Part shown: positions 1 through 11,651 of the stretch, piece after piece
Layout of the letters: every line of letters starts with the position of its first letter
How positions within the stretch are numbered: position 1 is the first letter of the stretch
From: Neoarius graeffei
Lineage: Eukaryota > Chordata > Actinopteri > Siluriformes > Ariidae
Direction of reading: 5' to 3'
Length of the DNA stretch: 64,000 nucleotides
Assembly: GCF_027579695.1 (NCBI RefSeq)
Contig: NC_083590.1
Location: forward strand, 21,478,610-21,542,609
Made by a program: the position numbers and the translations under genes
Notes under the pieces: generated by a model
Databases searched by the model: none
Seen by the model: the letters and a program-made list of their open reading frames with translations, nothing else
Told to the model about the DNA's origin: nothing

Positions 1-2100
1 ACTTGTTCCCTCAGCCCTTAAACCCACTGGTCCCCTCAGCCCTTGAACCCCTCCAATCAGCAAGAGTGTTCCTTGAGCTTGATTTGTGTTGATTGCAGTG
101 CCAACAGTCTTGTGCACATCAGAAAAGGCAAAGAATGGAAGATGGCCTTGAGCATCACCTTTGACCACTTTGAGTAATGAGTCATGCTTTATGGGCTGTT
201 TTGTGCCCCCTCAGTGTTCCATTGCCTGATTAATAATGTACTGAGGGAGATGCGGGTGGCACAGTGGTGCAGAGGTTAGCACTGTTGCCTCAAAGCAAAA
301 AGGTTCTGGGTTTGAACCTTGTGGCCAACCAGGGCCTTTCTGTGTGGAGTTTCTGTGTACGTGTCCTCCCTATGCTTGTGTGGGTTTTCTCTGGGTGCTC
401 TGGTTTCCTCCCACAATCCAAAGCCATGTTGACTAGGTCAACTGGCTAGTCTAAATTGCCAATAGCTGTGAAAGTGAGTGTGAATGGTTGTTAGGCTTTG
501 TGTTAGCCCTGCAATAGATTGGTGACCTGCTCAGAAGGTACTGTCTTGTAGCTCTTCTAGCATCAATTCTACATTAAAAGGGGGAAAATGTAAATTTCAT
601 GTCTCCATGATATTAGTCCTAGGTTATATCATCAGTCCTGAAGGTGTAGCTCCAGTGTCTCCTCAGTTTTGCCAGCTTCCATAGAAGATTCATCAGGGCT
701 TCAGCTCCATCACTACATCTCTCACATCACTTCTCAAGAAAGGTCTTAAGCGACTGGCATAGAACAAAGAACTGGTGAGGCCTTCCGTAATCGCAAACCT
801 GCATTTACCACAGCTCCCATCCTTAAATACCCAGACCTGTCCTAGCCCTTTGCCACAGAAGTGGATGCTTCTGAAACAAGAGTGGTAGCCATGTAGTCAC
901 AGCACTTTGGAAACAATCTAAGCTATACCCAGTGGCCTTCTTCTCCAAAAGACTTTCACCAGCAGAGCAAAGTTACAATATAGGAAATTGTGACCAGTGA
1001 AGCTTGCCCTGTAGGAGTGGCAGCCATGGCTTGAGGGAACAATGTATCCTTTCATGATCTTTAGTGTTCACAAAAACCTTGATTACTTGAATGCAGCCAA
1101 GCATCTGAACCCATGACAAGTCCAGTGGGCCTTGTTCTTCACAAGCTTTAACATCATGCTCTTGTATCAACCAGGGTTGAAGAATACCAAGTCTGACTCC
1201 CTTTCCCATATATTTCCCTCTGAAAGCAATAATCCTGACTGAAAACCTATACTGCTTCCCACCTGCTTTATTGGATCTATAACCTGGCACACTGACTATG
1301 AGACAGCAAATTATCTGGCACACCAAGTCCCTGCTTCATGCCCCCTGAACCTAACCTTTGTGTCACATAAGTGGAAGGGCAGAATTATTACCTCAGTGCA
1401 CACAGGCCACCCTGGCACACAGAGAACACATCAGTTGCTTAAAGCCATTTATTGGTGGCTTAACATGGTCATAGATATCCAAAGGTCCATCTCATCCTGC
1501 ACAGCCTGCATACAAGCCAAGGTACCCCACACACCACCAGCAGGTAAACTCATGCCACTGCCTATGCCACAGTTCCCCTGGTCCCCCATTACAATTGACT
1601 TTGTCACTGACTGTCCTATGTCCAGAAGGAACATGGTAATTATGAATATCATTGATCACTTCTCCAAGTCTTTGTGCTTTGCTCCCTTGCCAGACTTACC
1701 CACTCCTTTTGAAACAGAGGAGCTCATCTTTAACCATGTATTCTGATAATTTGGAATCCTATAGGGCATTGTAAATGACTGGGGCAATCAGTTCACAACC
1801 AGAGTTTGGACTAGTTTCATGGAAAAGTTGGGAGTCACTGTAAGTTTAACATCTGGTTCTCACCCTCAATCTAATGGACAGGTAGAAAAGGCTAACCAGG
1901 AAGTGGGACATTTTTTGAGGATGTTCTGCTCTGAGAATCAAAGGGATTAAGCACAGTTTCTCCCCTGGCCCGAATATACTCAGAACTCCCTGCACCCTGC
2001 TCTTGATCCCTTTCCAGTGTGTGCTAAGCTACGGTACCAGCCACCCTTGTTCCTATAGAACACCATTCCCACAGATGCACTCCCAGTGTATGACTGGTTC
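1..2100 (+). pseudogene. Decayed Ty3/gypsy pol (reverse transcriptase, RNase H, integrase)
   Basis: Conceptual translation in shifting frames gives a reverse transcriptase stretch around 60-250 (a palm-like run including LVHIRKGKEWK and a degenerate form of the conserved MPFGL segment). An RNase H start follows near 845-875 (EVDASET), and an integrase at 1360-2030 with an H2C2 zinc finger (HTGH...CTAC) and catalytic-core pieces ITIDFVTD, NDWGNQF and [11 protein letters not shown]. Stops and frameshifts break every domain, and the RT-RNase H junction is interrupted by a SINE at 253-546. The longest open piece is 1360-1746. This order (RT, RNase H, IN) is the Ty3/gypsy order. The left end is outside the window and no LTR was found on the right, so it is a dead, truncated copy. 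Confidence 0.85.
253..546 (+). repeat. tRNA-derived SINE, old diverged copy
   Basis: It matches the SINE consensus seen throughout the window (GGCACAGTGGTGCAG start, gggtttgaacc B-box-like motif, GGGCCTTTCTGTG, then tCCAAAGcCATG). It is clearly more diverged than the other copies and lacks the 3' part of the body and the GATAATGAGATGAG tail. It lies inside the gypsy RT region, so it inserted after that element. Confidence 0.8.
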
Positions 2101-2129
2101 AAGTGGAGTGAGCCAGTGTGGGAGAGCAC

Positions 2130-2300
2130 ATTACATTACATGAAGGGCATTTAGCAGATGCTCTTATCCAGAGCGACATACAACATACTTGGAGTAGCCT
2201 GGGGAGCAGTTGGGGATTAGGTGCCTTGCTCAAGGGCACTTCAACTGAACCGGTGACCTTTTGGTCCCAAAGCTGTTTCTGTAACCATTAGGCCATGGTT
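2130..2300 (+). repeat. Teleost dispersed repeat fragment (gCATTTAGCAGATGCTcttatCCAGAGCGAC type)
   Basis: The stretch begins with a 'ggcatttagcagatgctc' motif followed by 'ccagagcgacatac' and ends with 'ggtgaccttttggtcccaaagctgtttct'. This is a familiar fish SINE-like repeat. A second, partial copy occurs at about 44085-44205 in the last intron of tac1. Confidence 0.55.
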
Positions 2301-3322
2301 TCCCCCATGGAGCACCCACCAATGCCTGGAACAGGTGACAAGGAGAATCAAACAACTTGTTTTAAAAAAAACCCCGTAAACCTGCATCTGCATCTGTATC
2401 ATCGTGTTCTTTAACAGCTTGTTTTTTTTTTCACTTGGTTTGCATAAACATTTGCACTTTAAACTGATTTACTTTTGTGCGTTATGGATGGTTTGTTTGA
2501 TGAGTTGTTTTCATATTTAAGTTTTCATGGTTTAGCCACATATTTACTGTACATGAATTAATTTAGTACAGAATTGCAGATTTCATCAACTTTACTGAAC
2601 CGGTGAATCTTTTTTTTTCAGTGATTGTTGGCTCTTTTTGGCTATATCGGTACAATTACACTTCATTATACTGTTTTTGTCTGTTGTTGATTATTATTGT
2701 TATTATTATGTACTTTATTTTTTACTATAATGTAGGTTCATGATAGTCTGAACATTGTACTGATAATTCTCAGAATTCAGTTCTCCAGAAGGTCAGAAAT
2801 TAATCAAAGTGTTGACAGACATCCATAACACTCCACTACAATTTCAGATGAACTTGTCCAGTGTTATGAACAGCCATGGACAGCTGCATATAATGGAAAG
2901 AGTCTTCGTATAGGTCCAGTTTTTTTTTTTCACTTATCGCTCTTCTATTAAGAACAGCATTCTCTAAGAGTTTCAGTTTGACACAATCCACTCAGCCCCA
3001 TATTAGCCACTTTATAACTGGTGATTTGTCACTGCTCCATTGTTTGAATAGACAATTAGACTGCAATTATAGGTTATGTAGGCAGCTTCAGCTGCCATTT
3101 TGCCATTGTGTGTGCTGTTGTCTCTGGACTCCAGCTTTCATGCATTCCATAACTCTTAAGTATGAGCAATGTGAACTATTTTAATTTTGACACCCAACTA
3201 CTTGGACTACTTGAGCAAATGAACAAATTATAAACTTTGGAAGGTGTATGTTGTAGAACAAATGTTATTTCATAGCACTGTAGATTTTTGTTGAAAATAA
3301 ACAATCATTGTTTTATAGCATT
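2301..3322. other. No recognisable gene or element
   Basis: AT-rich sequence with long T runs. I see no open frame with family features, no clear repeat ends and no RNA gene here. Confidence 0.4.
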
Positions 3323-3367
3323 GGACACTCACCAGCTACTTTAACAGGAATTTGTTCTTGAGTCTAA

Positions 3368-4089
3368 AGGGGTGTTCACATGGCACATATTTGCATTGAT
3401 GCTGCACCGATGTATTTTGTTGCGATATATCTTACACCGGTGTAAATTTTGTGGAGCGTTCACACGTCACAAACCTGCTTACTAGAGAGAAGCGTGTTGG
3501 CACCGGTGCAGCCCCACTTGCGTTCACACGGCAGTTTTTGCGACCGTGCTATACGATAGTAATAATGCGGAAATGAAATATGCGCATGCGTGAAAATGTA
3601 CTTCCTTTTCCCGGTTGTCATGGCATCACCAAGCGCCGGGAAAACAATGTGGATGAAGACACCAGTGTTGCCAGATACTGCTGACGTTTTCCAGCCCTAA
3701 ATATGTTCAAATCTGCCAAAATGGACTTAAAACCGCCCAATCTGGCAACACTGGAAGACACGCAGTTCTGTTGTTGTTGATATTCGCCATTTTGGAAGCG
3801 CAAAATACCAGGATGCAAATTATGCAATGCCTGTATGTAATCAACTCTCCTCACGCGTAGCGAGTCTACCCCTGTAGCGTTCAGACGTCCCATTTTATAT
3901 CGGTGCTGCCCCGCAAACTAGCATTTACTCCAGAGTAAATTTCTTAAACCACCTCCCGAGCAGGGTTAGATTTGCACCGGTTTAAGCAGCTTTCAGGGGC
4001 TACACCGGTATAACTTTGTACCGTGTGAACGCTCTACCGGGGCAGCCCCGGTGCTACACCGGAGTAAAAGTTGCCGTGTGAACACCCCT
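3368..4089. mobile_element. PIF/Harbinger-type MITE (722 bp, TSD TAA)
   Basis: Terminal inverted repeats are AGGGGTGTTCACAYGGCA at both ends. The element is flanked by TAA at 3365-3367 and 4090-4092. The intact sister repeat at 47.4 kb shows a single TAA at this place, so the 3-bp target duplication is directly demonstrated. TWA duplications are typical of PIF/Harbinger. No transposase is encoded, and a 91-codon minus-strand open stretch at 3618-3893 crosses the nested hAT insert and is not credible as a gene. Confidence 0.85.
3663..3753. mobile_element. hAT-type mini-MITE (91 bp, TSD GAAGACAC)
   Basis: A 91-bp near-hairpin with ends CAGTGTTGCCAGAT / ATCTGGCAACACTG. The flanking 8-bp direct repeat GAAGACAC occurs at 3655-3662 and 3754-3761. 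The 8-bp duplication and the CAGNG terminus are hAT hallmarks. It is inserted in the Harbinger MITE, making it the youngest layer of this nest. Confidence 0.88.
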
Positions 4090-4609
4090 TAAGATTCCTG
4101 TTCTTGGTTGGCAGGAGTGGAACCCAATGTGTTCTTCTGCTGTTGCATGCTGAGATGCTTTTCTGCTCAACACAATTATAAAGAGTGATTATATGCAGCT
4201 CAAACCAATCTGGCCATTTTCCTCTGAGCTCTCTTATCAACAAGGCGTTTCCACCCACAGACCTGTTGCTCACTCTCGCTCACTATTTTTTGTTTTTCGC
4301 ACCATTCTGTCTGTGTAAACTCTAGAGACTGTTGTATGTGAAAACCCCAGGAGATCAGCAGTTTCTGAAATACTCAAACCAGTCCATCTGGCTCAAACCA
4401 ACACCCATGCCACAGTGAAAGAAAGTCGCACTTTGAGATCACAATTTTTCCCGTTCTGATGTTTGAAGTGAACATTAACTGAAGCTCTTGTTTTGTATCT
4501 GCATGATTTTATGCATTGTGCTGCTGTCAAGGGATCGGCTGATTAGATACCTGCATAAAACAGCAGGTGGATGGGTGGGTGTTCCTAACAAAAGGGGCCA
4601 GCGAGTGTA

Positions 4610-5690
4610 CATAATGTAGATAATTTTTCTTTACCATATATGGATGAAAACTACACGATAACATTTTTAAAGGAGCATTAGTCATCAGCAATAGGAAGCA
4701 GAATGAACATACAGCGTACACAAAAGAATATTGATCAAAGATGTGCAGTGTGGTTTGTATTAAAACTGTGAATTTAAGTGTGAATTTAAATCAAAGTCAG
4801 AACCTGGAAAAGGCATCATGGGGGTCAAAGCAAAGTGGTGCTTCTTCTTGTTAAATGGAAATCTCAGTGTCACCTGCTGCCTAAACCTTATTTACACTTT
4901 CGATTTGCTCAACCGCTCACCACTAACAACCCTCTGTATTACATCTTGGACACTTCCTCAATACATTGGAGGTATCGGTTAGACCTGTTATACTGCATGA
5001 ATTTCAAACTCAGTGTGACAAACTCTGCATTGTTTGTTTGGCTGTTATGGTCTCACATTTTTATATCTATTCTGATTAAATCGAATGACACAGAGCACTG
5101 CTGTAAATGCCTCTGCTTTATAACCACAATGGAAATAGAATGTATTGTCATGTTTCTTGTACATTTAATATTAATTTCACTTTGTGTGCTATGCTGCATA
5201 AAGGTTTTCAAAATGTTACTTGGATAATATGCTAATAGAAAACATAAGTAGTATCATTAAGGCAATTACATAGCCATTATGTAGCTGTAAGGGCAATTAA
5301 ATTTGAGAATTGTGGTGGGAAAGGGCTTAAATTTGTTCTATACAAACATAAAAATGTCATTAAGTCTCTGGAGGACTGTGGTTGTCTAACTGATATTTGT
5401 ACTGTCATTAGTCTCAGTGGCCATTTTGCACATTCTGTTACATTTGCTTTCAGAGAACGTAAATCTATTTCCTGCATCTAAAGAATATTTATTGCCATGA
5501 TTCTCAAAGTGGGGATCGTGAATCATAAACAGAGTGTGTGATTTCTTTAAATTTAGTTGCAGTGATGGAAATCACAACCTAACACAATCAAAGTCATTAT
5601 ATGTATTACTCTTATAGGTTCTTATTGGTTATAAGAGTGTTTCTGTGAATACTGAGAAATTTATGTCCCAGAGCCACCTCTAGGCCTGTG
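4610..5690. other. No recognisable gene or element
   Basis: Contains a 130-codon plus-strand open frame (4835-5227) rich in Leu, Cys and Phe. It shows no family motif, coding bias or splice context, so I do not call it a gene. The rest is AT-rich unique-looking sequence. Confidence 0.4.
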
Positions 5691-5693
5691 TAA

Positions 5694-6030
5694 TATGGAG
5701 AGATCTAAAAGAAGAAGAACTTTATTCATTACACGCTTGTGAAATTCCTCTCTACATTTAACCCATCTGAAGCAGTGAACACACACATGCAAGCAATGAG
5801 CACACACACATACCCAGAGCAGTGGGCAACCAGGGAGCAGTTGGGAGTTAGGGGCCTCGCTCAAGGCCGTCCTATATTAACCTAACCACATGTCTTTGAA
5901 CTGTGGGGGAAACCAGAGCACCTGGAGAGAACATGCAAGCTCCACACAGAAAGGCTCCTGCCGACCGCGAACCCAGAACCTTCTTGCTGTGAGATGACTA
6001 TGCTAACCACTTACACCACCATTCCTCTGT
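5694..6030 (-). repeat. Composite repeat: LINE-3'-end-like segment joined to an old SINE fragment
   Basis: Positions 5705-5870 resemble the common fish segment 'aacTTTATTcattacac...GTGAAATTCCTCTCT'. From about 5874 the sequence is the minus-strand SINE body (CATGTCTTTGAACTGTGGGG, then ccttcttgctgtgag, ending CACCACCATTCC). The SINE part is diverged and lacks the tail, so this is an old copy. Confidence 0.6.
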
Positions 6031-7170
6031 TTTCTGAGAGGAAAAGGTAAAACCTGTCCATACGGCAAGAACTCCCGAGGGGCTACTGTGAAAAAATTCA
6101 GCAGACCTCTCTGACATTTCTTAGTTGTTGGAAAAAAAATCGAAATACGTGTCAAAATGGCCAACCTGGCTTGTCCCACCTACCCGCAACCTTGGTTTGA
6201 ACCAACAGTGTTATTTCTCCACTGAAAGCCAGCAGACAGGATTATCCTCTGTGCATGTCATGGATATGAGTGTGTTTAAAGAAAATACAACAAAACTTGA
6301 TGCAGCTTTTAATCATTTCGACTGCAGCTCAGCCAAAGTAAGTGTCACACAAACTCTGCGTCGGTGCTGAATTCAGCCCCAGCGTTGCAATGGTTACTCA
6401 GATACAAGGTTCGCATGCCTCATGTTATCTGGCAGGGAGGGCAACAGAACATCATCGTGCATACTGCTTTTGGTATGTTTTCTGCATGGAAAAATTGAAG
6501 CATACCTTTTTCACGTGTCAGCTCTGTGATGGTGATTACATCTGAGTGTGGTAAGTAGTCAGTATGATGAAACAAAGTGGCAGCCCATTCCCTTCACGCA
6601 CATGACCCTGGGTGATAATAGGTTGATACCAATGGACATAGCAAGCCAAAAAGCCCAAAATTTGTCAACTATGTGATATCAGCTATGTGACGTCTAATCA
6701 AAGGTAGATTTAGCATTGCCAATGCTGCTGGATACTGCAGTGCAGGCTACAACAATTCAACCAACAACGTCTACTGATGAAGCCAAATTCGAGACAGCAA
6801 GCCATTTGATTTTTTCTTTAAAGGAGGGGGTGCACAAAAAATAGATTGTCGCTGGTTTATTTTTCACAGAGTTGACACCTCACAAAATTATGTATGTGAT
6901 TAGTGTTGTATACTGAAAAATATAAAAGCGTTTGAGCGCAGCTCTGCTGTGGACCTTTCACTTGGAGTGTGGTACTGTCATTTGCTAGTATTTATACCAA
7001 AACCCAACATACTTCATTTTTACCAAATTGCCCACCCCAAATTTCTCAGTAATCATAGAAACACTCATAAGCTTGCTCTGTCAGATTGGTCGAATGGATT
7101 TAACCCAAACCTCAATAATTAAAAAAAAAAAAAAATCAGACTTTTACATAATGTCAACCTGAATTAATAA
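6031..7170. other. No recognisable gene or element
   Basis: Short open frames at 6125-6370 and 6342-6545 have no motif or coding signature. An A-tract lies at about 7121-7136. I see no supported feature. Confidence 0.35.
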
Positions 7171-7289
7171 TCTAATGTAGGATTTTGACTTTATTTGACA
7201 GTGAACTATATACAGTACAGACATTTACGGAAATGGACACTGATGACATTCAGTTGCTTCAATCAAAAGTCCTGGATAATGTCTTTAGT

Positions 7290-7650
7290 AAGAAAAAAGA
7301 GAAAATCTGGTCGTTAAGTCAGGACAGACCTGACAAGAGAAGGTCGCCCACCAAAACTCACAGACTGGGCAAGGAGGGCATTAATCAGAGATGCAACAAA
7401 GACACCAAAAATAACACTGAAGGAGCTGCAAAGATCCACAACAGAGATGGGAGTATCTGTCCATAGAACCACTTTAAGCCGTACACTGCACAGAGTGGGG
7501 CTTTATGGAAGAGTGGCCAGGAAAAAAAAGTCATTGCTTAAGAAAACACATTTAGAGTTTGCCCAACAGCATGTGGCAGACTCCCCAAACACATGGAAGA
7601 AGATTCTCTGGTCAAATGAGACTACAATTGATCTTTTTGGCCATCGTGGT
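7290..7650 (+). pseudogene. Tc1-type transposase fragment
   Basis: Translation in shifted frames gives a Tc1 stretch: RPDKRRSPTKTH, then MGVSVHRTTLSRTLHRVGLY, KTHLEFAQQHV and KKILWSNET, which is the first DDE aspartate region (here WSNE). The same protein family is present in a longer wreck at 11652-12732. The copy is broken at both ends and frameshifted near 7440. Confidence 0.85.
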
Positions 7651-7795
7651 GTAGCTCCCCCAGCCCGCTATAAGGTACTGCAATAACGCCCTGGGTTCTA
7701 TGAACTTATAACTCAATGTAGATTCAATGTATATAACTCCTAGATTGTATCTCTCTCTATGATGTACTGAACGCAAATAAACTATGTTTGACTTA

Positions 7796-9400
7796 CAACA
7801 CCAATTCCAAAAAAGTTGGGACAAAGTACAAATTATAAATAAAAACGGAATGCAATGATGTGGAAGTTTCAAAATTCCATATTTTATTCAGAATAGAACA
7901 TAGATGACATATCAAATGTTTAAACTGAGAAAATGTATCATTGAAAGAGAAAAATTAGGTGATTTTAAATTTCATGACAACAACACATCTCAAAAAAGTT
8001 GGGACAAGGCCATGTTTACCACTGTGAGACATCCCCTTTTCTCTTTACAACAGTCTGTAAACATCTGGGGACTGAGGAGACAAGTTGCTCAAGTTTAGGG
8101 ATAGGAATGTTAACCCATTCTTGTCTAATGTAGGATTCTAGTTGCTCAACTGTCTTAGGTCTTTTTTGTCGTATCTTCCGTTTTATGATGCGGCAAATGC
8201 TTTCTATGGGTGAAAGATCTGGACTGCAGGCTGGCCAGTTCAGTACCCGGACCCTTCTTCTACGCAGCCATGATGCTGTAATTGATGCAGTATGTGGTTT
8301 GGCATTGTCATGTTGGAAAATGCAAGGTCTTCCCTGAAAGAGACGTCGTCTGGATGGGAGCATATGTTGCTCTAGAACCTGGATATACCTTTCAGCATTG
8401 ATGGTGTCTTTCCAGATGTGTAAGCTGCCCATGCCACACGCACTAATGCAACCCCATACCATCAGAGATGCAGGCTTCTGAACTGAGCGCTGATAACAAC
8501 TTGGGCCGTCCTTCTCCTCTTTAGTCTGAATGACACGGCGTCCCTGATTTCCATAAAGAACTTCAAATTTTGATTCGTCTGACCACAGAACAGTTTTCCA
8601 CTTTGCCACAGTCCATTTTAAATGAGCCTTGGCCCAGAGAAGACGTCTGCACTTCTGGATCATGTTTAGATACGGCTTCTTCTTTGAACTATAGAGTTTT
8701 AGCTGGCAACGGCGGATGGCACGGTGAATTGTGTTCACAGATAATGTTCTCTGGAAATATTCCTGAGCCCATTTTGTGATTTCCAATACAGAAGCATGCC
8801 TGTATGTGATGCAGTGCCGTCTAAGGGCCCGAAGATCACGGGCACCCAGTATGGTTTTCTGGCCTTGACCCTTATGCACAGAGGTTCTTCCAGATTCTCT
8901 GAATCTTTTGATGATATTATACACTGTAGATGATGATATGTTCAAACTCTTTGCAATTTTACACTGTCGAACTCCTTTCTGATATTGCTCCACTATTTGT
9001 CGGCGCAGAATTAGGGGGATTGGTGATCCTCTTCCCATCTTTACTTATGAGAGCCACTGCCACTCCAAGATGCTCTTTTTATACCCAGTCATGTTAATGA
9101 CCTATTGCCAATTGACCTAATGAGTTGCAATTTGGTCCTCCAGCTGTTCCTTTTTTGTACCTTTAACTTTTCCAGCCTCTTATTGCCCCTGTCCCAACTT
9201 TTTTGAGATGTGTTGCTGTCATGAAATTTCAAATGAGCCAATATTTGGCATGAAATTTCAAAATGTCTCACTTTCGACATTTGATATGTTGTCTATGTTC
9301 TATTGTGAATACAATATCAGTTTTTGAGATTTGTAAATTATTGCATTCAGTTTTTATTTACAATTTGTACTTTGTCCCAACTTTTTTGGAATCGGGGTTG
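7796..9400 (-). mobile_element. Tc1-like DNA transposon, apparently complete (1605 bp)
   Basis: It is flanked by TA at 7794-7795 and 9401-9402. The ends are inverted repeats: CAACACCAATTCC then AAAAAAGTTGGGACA on the left, and the reverse complement CAACCCCGATTCC then AAAAAAGTTGGGACA on the right. A second AAAAAAGTTGGGACA motif occurs inside each end (about 7991-8006 and 9188-9205). This gives the IR/DR layout with two presumed transposase-binding repeats per end that is known in Sleeping Beauty-like elements. One uninterrupted transposase gene lies between the ends. Confidence 0.93.
8016..9038 (-). CDS. Tc1-family transposase, intact 340-residue frame
   Basis: This is a cut-and-paste DDE transposase that binds the element's terminal repeats and integrates at TA. 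Residues 10-50 form a paired-type HTH ([19 protein letters not shown]). Residues about 65-120 form a second HTH ([15 protein letters not shown], ending KKKPYL). The catalytic triad is D154 (LWSDESKF), D244 ([10 protein letters not shown]) and E279 (CSPDLSPIE). D244 and E279 are separated by 34 residues, as in Tc1 (DD34E). Length is normal for the family. After the catalytic Glu the usual ENLW is replaced by ESIC, so activity may be impaired despite the open frame. The ATG lies about 360 bp inside the right TA. It is the only undisrupted transposase in the window. Confidence 0.93.
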   Translation of the reverse strand: MGRGSPIPLILRRQIVEQYQKGVRQCKIAKSLNISSSTVYNIIKRFRESGRTSVHKGQGQKTILGARDLRALRRHCITYRHASVLEITKWAQEYFQRTLSVNTIHRAIRRCQLKLYSSKKKPYLNMIQKCRRLLWAKAHLKWTVAKWKTVLWSDESKFEVLYGNQGRRVIQTKEEKDGPSCYQRSVQKPASLMVWGCISACGMGSLHIWKDTINAERYIQVLEQHMLPSRRRLFQGRPCIFQHDNAKPHTASITASWLRRRRVRVLNWPACSPDLSPIESICRIIKRKIRQKRPKTVEQLESYIRQEWVNIPIPKLEQLVSSVPRCLQTVVKRKGDVSQW

Positions 9401-9402
9401 TA

Positions 9403-10530
9403 AATGTTCTTGTAGTCTTGTATGTAAGCTTCTAACTTATTTATTCCAAAAATGAATTGTCCATACAGTGAATAAAGTTTAGTGTCTATATTTTAAATGT
9501 AATAAGTAAAATAAAAAAGCATGAAAATAAACAGAAAACAAACACAAATGTAGCCTAAATGAGAATGTATCAATATGTTCCTTACACAACTTAAATAGCC
9601 TATTAATCCTTTTCAGGTAACCACTGGTTTCTCAAAAAAACATACCAGTAGTAGACACAGTTAAACTAATCACATTCAAATACCGTCAACCTCTTGTATA
9701 ATAAACCTATTGGGCCCATTCAACATATAACACAAAGCCAGCACACCATACTTGTCTCCCATACCCTGCCCAGTGTCCCCGATGCAGGCCTGAGTCGAGG
9801 CTGGCATGCGTTGTGGCCTTAAGCAAAAATGGCCGCTTCGACAAAAGAAAAGAAGTGAAGCAAGCTACTCACACCAGCTCCAGTGCGTATTCCCCACAAG
9901 CAGTTGGTTTAGTCAGCCGACCTTGAACTCCCATGTCAATTTCCAGCGTAGACCTCTGGAAAACAGTTCATGATTAGCTGCAGTTTCTGGAACTCCGTTG
10001 TTGGCTTGGCCAGCCAGACTTGAGTTTCAGCGGCAGTTCTTCTGGCAGACACGTTGGCTACGTTATCTGCAATCGCGTGTTCAGTTTATCCACTCCCACT
10101 CAAAGTTCAGTTTCAGTTCCGCGCACAAACTCCAAAAACAGTTCACTAACTGTGGTGTCACACCTTTACAGTTACCTCAAATATCACTTTTTAACTGAAA
10201 AATAACAGTAACTTGCCGTCTTGATGACAGCAGCGTTCTCCTTCACTCGCTCAAAACAAAAAGAAGCCCGTTTCCGCTATATCCGGGCCTTTTTCTGGCT
10301 CCGTGACCTCTCACCCTGTACAGTCATTGGTTCCACTGTATTTTTTTTTCAGAATTACAAATAATTAAACATGCAATAATAATAACATAGGTACACATGA
10401 GAACACTTAATATTACACCAGGAAAACACATAAAATGGTAAATAAAATCAAGTAACAGAAACATGCGTTTCCTCCTATACCCTATATCTCCACTTACATG
10501 GATAATAAAAGAAACTTATCTGTATTTTCT
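9403..10530. other. No recognisable gene; CpG-richer segment at 9780-10320
   Basis: The 9780-10320 part is less AT-rich and contains short open frames (9998-10198) without motifs. It could be an LTR or a promoter-like piece of a repeat, but no terminal repeats were found. Confidence 0.3.
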
Positions 10531-10641
10531 GAAAGGGTTACAATGGGAAATGCCATGTGTGTAAAGATGCTTCGTGACAACATCTATTGTTAAAGGCACG
10601 ATATACAGTACAAGTGAAAGTGAATTGAATTGAATGTTGAC
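10530..10641 (+). repeat. 3' tail of a teleost dispersed repeat (CTTyGTGACAAyATCTATTG)
   Basis: It reads 'gtaaagatgcttcgtgacaa' followed by 'catctattgttaaaggcacg' and a GAATTGAATTGAAT tail. A second copy of this 3' end is at 61015-61080, where it is attached to the longer repeat beginning near 57880. Confidence 0.6.
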
Positions 10642-10653
10642 ACTTTACCCAGT

Positions 10654-11019
10654 AGGGTGGCATGGTGGTGTAGTGGTTAGCGCTGTCGCCTCACAGCAAG
10701 AAGGGCCGGGTTCGAGCCCTGTGGCCGGCGAGGGCCTTTCTGTGCAGAGTTTGCATGTTCTCCGCGTGGGTTTCCTCCGGGTGCTCTGGTTTCCCCCACA
10801 GTCCAAAGACATGCAGGTTAGATTAACTGGTGGCTCTAAATTGACCGTAGGTGTGAATGTGAGTGTGAATGGTTGTCTGTGTCTATGTGTCAGCCCTGTG
10901 ATGACCTGGCGACTTGTCCAGGGTGTACCCCGCCTTTCGCCCGTAGTCAGCTGGGATAGGCTCCAGCTTGCCTGCGACCCTGTAGAACAGGATAAAGCGG
11001 CTACAGATAATGAGATGAG
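10654..11019 (+). repeat. tRNA-derived SINE, full length, TSD ACTTTACCCAGT
   Basis: This is the canonical member of the family. It starts GGGTGGCATGGTGGTGTAGT (A-box-like GGTGTAGTGGTTAGC), carries the B box ggGTTCGAGCCC, and then a long body (CCAAAGACATGCAGGTTAG; CCCTGTGATGACCTGGCGAC; TAGGCTCCAGCTTGCC). It ends in a GATAATGAGATGAG tail. The 12-bp target duplication is at 10642-10653 and 11020-11031. Open frames in it (for example 10634-11107) are incidental. Confidence 0.95.
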
Positions 11020-11031
11020 ACTTTACCCAGT

Positions 11032-11650
11032 CATATACAACCTTGACTTACCATACAAACCACATAAATGTATGTTTAGGCAAATGGTGTATAGACAGAG
11101 TTTCTAGTAGCTTTAATTCTGTGCTCTTCTCTCACAGGTCAAGGCTGTCACACTGGCTGCGGTATGAAAACTGAAAACCTTCAGAGCTGAAATTCAATCT
11201 CTGAATGTGTGGAAAGAGAGAAAGCTTTGTTGTCTAGTAACCTCAAGCAGGATGTTTGCTAAAGCAAGTCCCGAGTGAAAAGGTTTTGATAAAGACAGCT
11301 GAAAGGTCCTCAATGCCAATCATTTTTAACTGCTAAGGTAAAACATCCCAAGATCATATTTACATGCGACAGCCAGGAGATGTTTCATTAATAAATATTC
11401 ATTGGTACCTGCATCAGCAATTAAAAAAAAAAGGTCTTTTAAAGCTGTAGGAGGTAAAAGCAGTTCATATTAATATCAATAATTATAGTAAAAAAAAACG
11501 TTCCCACTGATTTCACTTTGGAAGAACTGTTCTTGCATAAAACATGAAATAATAACATTAAAATGGAATGCTCGAAGAGTACATGCATACAGAACGTTTT
11601 TATTGCTCATTCTCACTCCTACTGGTAATAATTATCATAAGCATTTTTTA
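11032..11650. other. No recognisable feature
   Basis: AT-rich sequence with short A runs. No supported gene or element end. Confidence 0.35.
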
Positions 11651-11651
11651 T

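Larger units (their letters stand above)
3325..4609. mobile_element. Tc1/mariner-like non-autonomous repeat (ACACTCACC...), copy 1, hosting two nested insertions
   Basis: The ends are inverted: ACACTCACCAGCTACTTTAA on the left, and the right end reads in reverse complement ACACTCGCTGGCCCC. The interior (from 4093: GATTCCTGTTCTTGG...GGAACCCAATGTGTTC) matches the copy at 47429-47972 and, in reverse, the fragment at 27345-27628. It is split after the first ~42 bases by the element at 3368-4089. The second copy is flanked by TA, which suggests Tc1/mariner mobilisation. Confidence 0.7.

Noticed and set aside
4835-5227. 130-codon plus-strand open frame as a gene
   Set aside because: Composition is low-information and hydrophobic, with no family motif, splice context or repeat relation.
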